From positions 1-6,290 of the forward strand of contig RFHN01000137.1 of the NCBI GenBank assembly GCA_003695835.1: a stretch of DNA of 6,290 nt. The letters are read 5' to 3'. Under the pieces are notes generated by a model. The model was not told the DNA's origin, searched no databases, and saw only the letters and a program-made list of their open reading frames with translations. A program made the translations under genes and the position numbers. This stretch comes from Armatimonadota bacterium (GTDB lineage: Bacteria > Armatimonadota > Fimbriimonadia > Fimbriimonadales > ATM1). Positions 1 to 5,448 of the stretch are shown one piece after another; position 1 is the first letter of the stretch, and the number at the start of each line of letters is the position of its first letter.

Positions 1-597
1 GAGACCGTTGGCGCTGAGGTCCACGGATCCGGTGATCTTCGCTCGTTCCGCGGCGGTCGTGACCTGAACGGTGACGGTGCCGCTGCTGTTGACGCTGAAT
101 CCGCCGAACGTGCCGCCGATGTTGATCGCTGCGTAGTTGGCAGAGTCAATCACGTGGGAGACGATGCCGGCGGACCCGTCGAGCAGCTTCTTCTTGCCGA
201 ACTGGGTCTGCGTGGCGATTCGGTTGATGGACTCGACAATGGATCGAAGCTGATCCTGGTTCGCTTGAATCGCCGCCGCGTCCAGGGTTCCAGTGTTGTT
301 CGCGGCGACTGCCAGCTTGCGGGCGTCCTTCAGCAGTCGCGCCACTTCGTCGAGCGCGCCTTCTGCCGTCTTGGCGTAGTTGATCGCGTCCTGGTTGTTT
401 TGGATCGCCTGGTCGAGGCCGGCGATCTGAGCACGGAAGTTTTCCGAGATGATGAGACCTGCCGGGTCGTCCGCGCCGGTGACGATGCGGAGACCGGTCG
501 AGAGACGGGTGACCGTCTTGCCAAACTCCATCGAAACGAGCCCGAGGTTCCTCAGGGCGTTCATTGACTCCAGATTCGTGTTGATCCGAAATGCCAT
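1..597 (-). CDS. Flagellin, N-terminal part (gene continues beyond the window edge)
   Basis: This is the filament subunit of the bacterial flagellum, exported by the flagellar type III system, so no Sec signal is expected. The reading frame is open from the ATG at 597 through base 1, giving 199 residues without a stop. It starts MAFRINTNLESMNALRNL. It carries the D0/D1 hallmarks: RLSTGLRI near residues 31-38, ADDPAGLIISENF at 42-54, NNQDAINYAKTAEGAL near 67-82, and an INRIATQTQFGKKKLL segment near 126-141. Beyond about residue 145 the sequence turns Gly/Ser/Thr/Val-rich, as expected of the variable D2/D3 part; the C-terminal D1/D0 helices lie outside. AGGAGG sits 9 nt before the ATG, which fixes the start. 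By my hand alignment, the positions matching Salmonella R90 and E114 (TLR5 contacts) are D and Q here. It is not named fliC because the organism may have several flagellins. Confidence 0.95.
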   Translation of the reverse strand, partial: MAFRINTNLESMNALRNLGLVSMEFGKTVTRLSTGLRIVTGADDPAGLIISENFRAQIAGLDQAIQNNQDAINYAKTAEGALDEVARLLKDARKLAVAANNTGTLDAAAIQANQDQLRSIVESINRIATQTQFGKKKLLDGSAGIVSHVIDSANYAAINIGGTFGGFSVNSSGTVTVQVTTAAERAKITGSVDLSANGL

Positions 598-604
598 TCT
601 TCCA

Positions 605-613
605 ATCCTCCTT
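605..613 (-). promoter_or_regulatory. Strong ribosome binding site of the flagellin gene
   Basis: The minus strand reads AAGGAGGAT, a near-perfect anti-16S match, with 9 nt between AGGAGG and the ATG at 597. It fits a highly expressed structural gene and confirms the chosen start. Confidence 0.85.
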
Positions 614-753
614 GACTGTGCGGTTAGAGTTGGGAAGGCGCCTCCACCGAATCGGCCTCGGCCCTACCCCGGGGGCGTCATCCTGAACACCCCTGTCGGA
701 GGCGTCAACCCCGCAGGATTGCTCGTCTCCGAGGAGGCTTTTTCCAGGTATTC

Positions 754-768
754 GCAACAGGAAACCCA
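754..768 (-). promoter_or_regulatory. Candidate sigma-54 (-24/-12) promoter for flagellin
   Basis: The minus strand reads TGGGTTTCCTGTTGC. GG and GC are exactly 10 nt apart, TGG and TTGC match the -24 and -12 cores, and the preceding AATAC fits the mrNrY flank of the published consensus. The CACG part of the -24 element is not conserved. Transcription would start near 743, leaving a leader of about 145 nt. Sigma-54 drives flagellin genes in several phyla, so the position makes sense, but this is one motif in a GC-rich leader. A competing sigma-70-like pair is TTGACG (703-708) and CAGGAT (680-685) with a 17-nt spacer and a poor -10. Confidence 0.3.
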
Positions 769-781
769 GTATTTTTGCTTG

Positions 782-825
782 ACTTTTCGGAAAAGTTGCC
801 CGTATCGCTCGCGGCCAGCAACTTT
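782..825 (-). terminator. Two overlapping inverted repeats after the HTH-TOBE gene; possible terminator or attenuator
   Basis: An 8-bp perfect inverted repeat, AAAGTTGC/GCAACTTT, has arms at 818-825 and 792-799 with an 18-nt loop. On the minus strand its second arm runs into TTTT. The first arm begins inside the TAA stop of the HTH-TOBE gene. A second perfect repeat, ACTTTT-CCG-AAAAGT (782-796), uses the same ACTTTT bases, so the two hairpins exclude each other. The first could terminate the upstream operon; together they could be an attenuator or binding site ahead of the flagellin gene. The stems are A/T-rich and short, so function is uncertain. Confidence 0.35.
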
Positions 826-1237
826 AGCGGCTGATCAACACATCGCCCGGGCGGATCCACACCGTGACGGGCGTCTCCTTATGAAGCCCCAAGCGGAGGC
901 ACATGCTCTTCGGGATGTGAGCCGTAATCCTTTGCCGTCCGAGGACCTCGATCACGACCTCGCAGATCAAGCCCTCGCATTCGATGCTCTTGACAACTCC
1001 AGCGAGCCGGTTCGGCGTTGCGAGCTCGACGGTTGTGACCTCAAGCGTCGGTTGCTCTTCGCCGTACACAGCGCGCCGGATCGCCTCGATGTCCTCGATG
1101 GTGTACCGCCGCCAGCCTCGCTCGTCCCTTCTTGCCGGAGGAATCCTCCCCTGCTTCTCCCAGGTTCGCAGGGTCGCTTTGCTGATACCGAGCATCTGCG
1201 CGGCGACTTCGAGCGTGAACCCCTCACCTTGCTTCAT
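824..1237 (-). CDS. MerR/excisionase-type HTH regulator with C-terminal TOBE (MOP, molybdate-binding-type) domain
   Basis: This 137-residue protein is predicted to be a cytoplasmic DNA-binding regulator sensing molybdate, tungstate or a similar oxyanion. Residues 8-55 form a winged helix of MerR/BldC/excisionase type: FTLEVAAQMLGISKATLRTW, then GRIPPARRDERGWRRYTIED. Residues about 74-136 match the Mop/TOBE pattern: PNRLAGVVKSIE, a central EVVIEVLGRQRITAHI, then LGLHKETPVTVWIRPGDVLI. The usual Thr of the I-T-x-x-S ligand loop is Pro here (IPKS), so ligand preference is open. It has no long MerR dimerisation coiled coil and only one MOP unit, unlike ModE. Its ATG overlaps the TGA of the ASCH gene (ATGA) and I see no Shine-Dalgarno, so translation is probably coupled. 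Targets are unknown; no mod transporter is in the window. Confidence 0.85.
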   Translation of the reverse strand: MKQGEGFTLEVAAQMLGISKATLRTWEKQGRIPPARRDERGWRRYTIEDIEAIRRAVYGEEQPTLEVTTVELATPNRLAGVVKSIECEGLICEVVIEVLGRQRITAHIPKSMCLRLGLHKETPVTVWIRPGDVLISR

Positions 1238-1581
1238 TCATCGATCGGAGAGAAGTGGATAACCGACACGAGGCTGTCCAACGTAATCGGTTGGCCGTAG
1301 ATCCTGCAGAGCAGCGTGACGACTTCTTCGGCGGTGTGGAAGGAAGGGTTCTCCCTCTGGATTTCTCGCGGGCTGAGCTCGCGGATCGGCTTGACGTCTA
1401 CGCGGTCAATGATCGCAGCAAAGAGCTTCTGCCTTCTTCCGAACCGCTGCCCGACCGTGACCCATACGATCTCGCCCGTCCGATACTTGTCCGTCTTGTC
1501 GCCGAGGCGGATGGTGACGGTCTTACGATGGTTTTTGAGAACGTCCAAGTAGATGTCCGAGTAAAAGTTGAGCGCATACAT
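1234..1581 (-). CDS. ASCH-domain protein
   Basis: This 115-residue protein fits the ASCH fold, a PUA-like beta-barrel proposed to bind RNA or modified nucleotides; some members are nucleoside or acetylcytidine hydrolases. The diagnostic stretch is near residues 20-48: KTVTIRLGDK, then KYRTGEIVWVTVG, matching the K-x(2)-TIR-x-G-x-K...Y-x-x-G-E/D pattern. It continues through IIDRVDVKPIREL and ends IHFSPIDE. Length is normal for a stand-alone ASCH protein, with no signal peptide or membrane segment. GGGTGA lies 10 nt before the ATG and supports the start. It is the first gene of a two-gene unit with the HTH-TOBE regulator, so the two may share a metabolic cue. The specific substrate cannot be read from sequence. 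Confidence 0.8.
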   Translation of the reverse strand: MYALNFYSDIYLDVLKNHRKTVTIRLGDKTDKYRTGEIVWVTVGQRFGRRQKLFAAIIDRVDVKPIRELSPREIQRENPSFHTAEEVVTLLCRIYGQPITLDSLVSVIHFSPIDE

Positions 1582-1619
1582 GTTCGACGAATCACCCTCT
1601 TGCCGCCCAAGAATCCTTC

Positions 1620-1660
1620 ATGAGCCTGCTCATTATGCCGTATTTGGGCCTGCGTCTACG
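1620..1660 (-). promoter_or_regulatory. Possible promoter and palindromic operator for the ASCH/HTH-TOBE unit
   Basis: On the minus strand CATAAT (1632-1637) matches the -10 consensus at 5 of 6 bases. The -35 at a 17-nt spacing (1655-1660, CGTAGA) is poor, as expected of an activator-dependent or weak promoter. A perfect 14-bp palindrome ATGAGC-CT-GCTCAT (1620-1633) overlaps the end of the -10 and the predicted transcription start near 1625, a typical repressor position. Autoregulation by the HTH-TOBE protein is an inference. Confidence 0.35.
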
Positions 1661-1731
1661 TGGAAAACCTCCAAGGGATGGAGGCAGTAGGGAACAAATC
1701 GCGCCGAGCGGAGTCTATACAAAGAGAACCG

Positions 1732-1917
1732 ATGCCGGCGGAACCTTGCACGCAATCGGAGAGCGCGACGATCGAGCTTACGCCCGAGGAGGCGTACGCG
1801 CTGCTGCTGATGTGCATGATGAGCCCGATGAAGCTCGATCCCGTCGCCGAAGCGGCGCTTCGTAAGATCGCCGACGCCTGCCGACAGCTGCATGCCGAAC
1901 CGACGCCAGAAGAGTGA
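1732..1917 (+). CDS. Small hypothetical protein (about 61 residues)
   Basis: I do not recognise this family. The only plus-strand candidate gene, it reads TPEEAYALLLMCMMSPMKLD followed by a second amphipathic segment (PVAEAALRKIADACRQL), so a small two-helix cytoplasmic protein is likely. There is no signal peptide. Codons from 1732 on are mostly G/C at the third position, whereas the in-frame stretch 1678-1731 uses A/T-ending codons and looks non-coding. I therefore prefer ATG 1732, preceded by AAAGAGA, over GTG 1660 or ATG 1678, neither of which has a usable RBS. It is divergent from the ASCH gene and convergent with the large secreted-protein gene, 26 nt away. No clear promoter is seen. 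Confidence 0.5.
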   Translation: MPAEPCTQSESATIELTPEEAYALLLMCMMSPMKLDPVAEAALRKIADACRQLHAEPTPEE

Positions 1918-1943
1918 TTTGCCCCCTTGTGGAAGGCTCGCTG

Positions 1944-3977
1944 TTAGTCGCCGCGCTCAATCGCTCGGCGGATCTCCAGAGGGAGCTCGTTGTAGCGGTA
2001 GGGGCCAGATACGGGACGAAAGCCTAATTCCGCCGTCACTTCGTACTTGACACCTTCTCGAAGGCGGAAGCTAAAGGTCAGAACCTCTACGGCGCCTACT
2101 TCGTACTCCCCATTTAGCACTCCCGACGGCTCAAAGGCTCTACCAGAGGTTTGAGCCATGGACCGCAGAATCCAGCCCACTTGCTCCGGTGTCTGTGCCG
2201 TCGTGAGGAACCGGTCCTCGTCGGCGCTGTATGGCCAAGTTGCCCTCCGGATTCGCGTCTCAGTGCGGCGGGACACCGTCAGGATGGACTCCGCCAGAAG
2301 GCCCCGCGGGAGGCACTCCGAGCTTGTCATCCACGCCTCGGGGACGACGGGTTCGCCCTCAAGCGTACAGGCGCGCGCCACGAAGCCCGTGAACTCCAGA
2401 ACAAACGACTGCTGCTCTGGCGTGAGGTTCGCGAGGCGAACGGTTGCGCCGTCTCGAGTTAGAACCGGCCACTCGGCGTCTGAGAAGGAGCCGAAGAAGT
2501 ACGCGACCGGCGGATAAGGAACGATGCCCTCAGTGACCGCGCCCCTCGTAAGCAAGAAGAGGTAGTGAGCGTAGCGGTCATGAATCCGGGGGTCAATGTC
2601 TTGCTGCCGAGCGTCATAGCGAAACCGGCAGTAGTTGCGAAAGCTCACCCCTCCGTCCGACCACGCCGCCCGAACGAACGATCCCAATGCTTCCCGCTGC
2701 AGTCGAGACTCCTCGCATCCGATCGGGTCCTTCGGACGGATTAGAATCCAATCGCCATCGGTCTGTATCTCGTGCTCCCTGCTCAGAACTTCCAAGAAAT
2801 CGCTCAGGTTGATGCCCCGTTGCTGGATGAGGGGCTCCACTTCGGAGAACAAAGAGTCACAAACGCACGCCATCAATCGTCTATCGAGGTGCTCCGCTAG
2901 CCCGATCAACGCGTCCGCAACGTTGTACGCTAAAGGATCGTGCTCCTCTGGGTGGAGCATCCCGTAGTGCAGGCGCTCACTAGGCTTCACGCCATGCGCG
3001 ATGGGGGAGTCGACGACGGTGTCGGGCCGCCTGCCGGGAACAATCTGGTTGAATTCGATGGTAAGGGCGGAAAGCCTCGCAAAGGCTTCCTCGTCCACCT
3101 TCAGAGACACACCCGCGGGCTTGACCTCGGGGCGCAGGGTGGTTGCTTCCACCGCAATGATGGAGCCGGAGGCTGAATACACGGCAACCTGGAGCGTGAC
3201 GCGGTCAGATCGTCTCAGGACGAACGCATTCACTTTCGCTGCGCCACTCTTCGCTCGCTCCACCTGCTCGAACAGGGCAGAAACGTACGGCGCCAGACGC
3301 CGATCCGACCGGAGATCGTCGGGGAACTGCTCGGCTACGATTCGCATGGTTTCCTCGAACGCCGACAACCAGGGCTTGACATCGGTCTTCAATGGCACTT
3401 GAGCGGCTGTCGGTTGCGAAGACAAGACAGTTGTCTTACCGATGGGCAACTGGGCAAGGTGCGCCGCGCCAAGGTCAACGAGGATTTGGCGCATCAGGTC
3501 GCTGGTCGGCAGGTCCAGGCGCGGATTGAACACTCCGGTTGAGGGGTCGTGGATCGCATTGGCCAGGTCGTATTGGAGCTGCCGATAAGCGGCGATCACG
3601 CGGTTGGCCTGCTCGCCGGCATCTTGAACTGTCCGAACCTCGCCTAACTTGGCCAGCGCGATGCGGTAGCGCTGGATCCGCTCCTCGAGCGAGGCGGACT
3701 CGAGAGCCCTCTGCTCCTCCCTCGTCCGTCGGATGCGTCTGCCTACCGGGTCCCATGTCGCGTGAAGCACGAAGGCGAGCTTTTCAGGGACGACGCGCGC
3801 GTCTTCCTCTGAGTATCGCGATACGACGACTTCACCGGCAACTTCCGGATCCACCTTCACCTTTGGGTCGAGGCGCTCGGCGAAGGCGCCGGCACGGGCC
3901 ACGGCTGTCCTGACATCCTGCGCATGCATGGCGCCAGGCGCGATGAGGGCGATTTGCAGGCAAAGGCTCAAGATCAT
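1944..3977 (-). CDS. Large secreted protein of unknown function (677 residues)
   Basis: I cannot assign a function. ATG 3977 is chosen because AAGGA lies 8 nt upstream and the protein then begins with a Sec signal peptide, MILSLCLQIALIAPGAMHAQ, with probable cleavage after AMHA (residue 19). An upstream in-frame TTG at 4052 would add 25 residues but has no RBS and would bury the signal. The mature part is hydrophilic, with no further membrane segment. It has a helical charged region (about 75-145), a segment with LMRQILVDLGAAHLAQLP (about 161-178), and a stretch near 389-415 (INLSDFLEVLSREHEIQTDG, then DWILIRP) that weakly recalls short STN/secretin-type helix-strand motifs. The end is beta-rich. 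The mature protein has six cysteines, including ACVC. It is last in the run with the VKOR-thioredoxin gene, which may oxidise it. Confidence 0.8.
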   Translation of the reverse strand: MILSLCLQIALIAPGAMHAQDVRTAVARAGAFAERLDPKVKVDPEVAGEVVVSRYSEEDARVVPEKLAFVLHATWDPVGRRIRRTREEQRALESASLEERIQRYRIALAKLGEVRTVQDAGEQANRVIAAYRQLQYDLANAIHDPSTGVFNPRLDLPTSDLMRQILVDLGAAHLAQLPIGKTTVLSSQPTAAQVPLKTDVKPWLSAFEETMRIVAEQFPDDLRSDRRLAPYVSALFEQVERAKSGAAKVNAFVLRRSDRVTLQVAVYSASGSIIAVEATTLRPEVKPAGVSLKVDEEAFARLSALTIEFNQIVPGRRPDTVVDSPIAHGVKPSERLHYGMLHPEEHDPLAYNVADALIGLAEHLDRRLMACVCDSLFSEVEPLIQQRGINLSDFLEVLSREHEIQTDGDWILIRPKDPIGCEESRLQREALGSFVRAAWSDGGVSFRNYCRFRYDARQQDIDPRIHDRYAHYLFLLTRGAVTEGIVPYPPVAYFFGSFSDAEWPVLTRDGATVRLANLTPEQQSFVLEFTGFVARACTLEGEPVVPEAWMTSSECLPRGLLAESILTVSRRTETRIRRATWPYSADEDRFLTTAQTPEQVGWILRSMAQTSGRAFEPSGVLNGEYEVGAVEVLTFSFRLREGVKYEVTAELGFRPVSGPYRYNELPLEIRRAIERGD

Positions 3978-4041
3978 GGCTTGCTTCCTTCGTGCGTGCC
4001 GGCCGGGCGCAGACGGTACCTTGGCAGTGCTGTACTTAGTA
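3978..4041 (-). promoter_or_regulatory. Gap before the large secreted-protein gene, with RBS
   Basis: These 64 nt separate the peptide stop from ATG 3977. AAGGA at 3986-3990, 8 nt from the ATG, is a good RBS. A small palindrome GTAC-TTA-GTAC (4032-4042) touches the peptide's stop codon. There is no hairpin with a T-run, so read-through from the peptide gene is expected, although an internal promoter cannot be excluded. Confidence 0.5.
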
Positions 4042-4272
4042 CTATGGCGCAATGCAGATACAAACGTTGCTCCCGCTCCTCATGCAGACGTTCGGCGAAA
4101 GGCACCCATTGTTGATGCATGTCGTCGGTGTCGTGCCCGGGAGGCAGAAGGGGTCCTCAGGGTTGGCAGGTGCATACAAAGGCGCCATTAGAATGCCGAT
4201 ACAGCCAGCAACGGCAGCCATAGATAGCGTTCGATGAATGCGTGGACGAATCTGTTCACGAAGGTCCTTCAT
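4042..4272 (-). CDS. Exported cysteine-rich small protein (76 residues)
   Basis: I do not recognise this family. The N-terminus is charged (MKDLREQIRPRIHR), followed by a hydrophobic segment (about 15-33) and an APA signal-peptidase-I site, giving likely cleavage after Ala36. The mature peptide of about 40 residues has six cysteines at 43, 52, 57, 63, 71 and 73 (C-X8-C-X4-C-X5-C-X7-C-X-C) and few charges, as expected of a small disulfide-locked fold. VAGC at 21-24 also fits a lipobox, but the residues after C24 stay hydrophobic, so I favour ordinary secretion. GGAG lies 8 nt before the ATG. The start is 17 nt inside the 3' end of the VKOR-thioredoxin gene, implying translational coupling and suggesting that enzyme makes its disulfides. 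Activity is unknown. Confidence 0.75.
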   Translation of the reverse strand: MKDLREQIRPRIHRTLSMAAVAGCIGILMAPLYAPANPEDPFCLPGTTPTTCINNGCLSPNVCMRSGSNVCICIAP

Positions 4273-5428
4273 TTTTTGTTCTCCGTTTTCCGTGTTTGAT
4301 GGGTCCCAGCGCGCTGGCCTTAGCCCGCTGAGCTCTGGAGAGTATACCCGGAAGCGCGTCCAGCGATACCGCCTCCCTCCGCACCCCGCCGGGATGCACG
4401 AGGATGAACGTTGGGGTTCCCGGCAGCCGGAGCCGCTGCCCTACGGCCGCGTCCTTGCGGACGGTGACCGCCGCGCGCTCTGCGTCCGCCCCGCCCCTCG
4501 TGAGCACCCTGCGTCCCCCGACTATCCCAAACAGAACCGCCTTGTACTCGTCAGCGGTTTTCGGCCTCCTCGTGGAGCACTCCAGGATGAAGCGCCAGGC
4601 AGCACTAGAGTCACCTATTCCTGCTACGAGCTGTGCGGCGTAATCCGATGGTCCGCCACTTGCCAACGGATAGTGGCGGTAGACGATCTTCAGTTGGGGA
4701 AAGCGCTTCACGAGTTGCACAGCCTGCGGCAGGTAGAAGTGGCAAGCCGCACAACCGAGATCCGAGAATACGACGAGTGTCCATGGGGCTTCCCCTCGAC
4801 CCAATACTGGCGCGTGCGCTGGCACCAATTCACCCAGCGGTATCGTCGCAAGTTCTCGCTCGTCCAACTGTAGGGTTGCCCTTGTACCGAGCATGAGCCC
4901 GTGTGTGGCCAGAGCACCAGCGACGATCACCACGCAAACGGTAACCAGGGGTTTCGACGGCGCACTTTCTCTCACAGCCCCGCGCCGAGCGCTGCCCGCT
5001 GCTTCGGACGCATGCGTCCACAAGAGCAGGCACATAACGACGCCCGAAGCAATGCACCACGCACACACCACGCCCACGAGCACAACCGCGACCGCGGTGA
5101 GGCGAAGGCTGACTGCGACGCCGAGTGCCGCAGCGAAGTATGTCATGACAAATGACCAATGTCTAATTGTGGTATTGGTGCTCCAGCAACGCACACTCGT
5201 GAGCGTGGCAATTAGAGCATACGCGGCCAAGCCGAAATACGCTACGGGAATACCATGGAAGTACGAACTGGGGTGGAAGGCGAGCTCGTCACATCCAGTG
5301 CCAGCACCACACGGCAGGACCGCGCCGCGGGCGTGTGAAATTGAGAGCATCCCGGAGATGTAGACGCCTATGAAGGCGAGGACGACGGCCAGTCTTGCGC
5401 GAGAGAGTTCACCAAACCTTTGAAGCAT
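4256..5428 (-). CDS. VKOR-thioredoxin (DsbA-like) fusion, disulfide-forming membrane protein
   Basis: This 390-residue fusion joins a vitamin K epoxide reductase-type quinone reductase to a DsbA-like thioredoxin domain, which together introduce disulfides into exported proteins. Numbering from ATG 5428, the VKOR part has a membrane segment (12-30), loop cysteines C40 and C46 (PCGAGTGCDEL), the conserved loop HPSSYFHGIPVAYFGL, further membrane segments near 59-77 and 91-110, and the redox motif CAWC (122-125) in the fourth. A fifth segment (160-180) leads to the exported thioredoxin domain: TLVVFSDLG, then CAAC (226-229), and a cis-proline TP at 338-339. All six redox cysteines are present. 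ATG 5428 (weak AAGG, 20 nt after the preceding stop) is preferred over a start at 5491, which overlaps that gene and adds 21 unlike residues. Confidence 0.92.
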   Translation of the reverse strand: MLQRFGELSRARLAVVLAFIGVYISGMLSISHARGAVLPCGAGTGCDELAFHPSSYFHGIPVAYFGLAAYALIATLTSVRCWSTNTTIRHWSFVMTYFAAALGVAVSLRLTAVAVVLVGVVCAWCIASGVVMCLLLWTHASEAAGSARRGAVRESAPSKPLVTVCVVIVAGALATHGLMLGTRATLQLDERELATIPLGELVPAHAPVLGRGEAPWTLVVFSDLGCAACHFYLPQAVQLVKRFPQLKIVYRHYPLASGGPSDYAAQLVAGIGDSSAAWRFILECSTRRPKTADEYKAVLFGIVGGRRVLTRGGADAERAAVTVRKDAAVGQRLRLPGTPTFILVHPGGVRREAVSLDALPGILSRAQRAKASALGPIKHGKRRTKNEGPS

Positions 5429-5448
5429 TCGCGGCCTTGAGTGTACCG

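Larger units (their letters stand above)
598..823. other. Intergenic region, flagellin leader
   Basis: These 226 nt separate the flagellin start from the stop of the HTH-TOBE gene. They contain the inverted repeats, the sigma-54-like element and the RBS described separately, plus a TGACGCC direct repeat (674-680 and 701-707 on the plus strand as GGCGTCA). I see no convincing coding frame. Open frames crossing it on the plus strand are antisense to real genes. Confidence 0.6.

Noticed and set aside
154..757. Other open frames over the flagellin start on both strands
   Set aside because: The flagellin frame is unmistakable and has a perfect RBS; the alternatives are low-complexity Arg/Pro-rich shadows.
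802..826. Sigma-28-like sequence on the minus strand (TAAAGTT followed by CGATAC)
   Set aside because: The CGATA core is 2 nt too close to TAAA compared with the known spacing, the -10 match is partial, and the bases are better explained by the inverted repeat and the stop codon.
449..1300. Long plus-strand open frame (283 codons) spanning the flagellin leader and the HTH-TOBE gene
   Set aside because: It is antisense to two well-supported genes, has no domain pattern, and crosses the intergenic region; it reflects GC-rich shadow coding.
1925..1936. Hairpin CCTT-GTGG-AAGG between the convergent genes as a bidirectional terminator
   Set aside because: The stem has only 4 bp and no T-run follows on either strand.
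3978..4052. N-terminal extension of the large secreted protein from TTG 4052
   Set aside because: It has no RBS, overlaps the peptide gene, and would place 25 charged residues before a good signal peptide; ATG 3977 has AAGGA at 8 nt.
4238..5363. Plus-strand open frames across the VKOR-thioredoxin gene
   Set aside because: They are antisense to a gene with all catalytic motifs intact and show no recognisable protein pattern.
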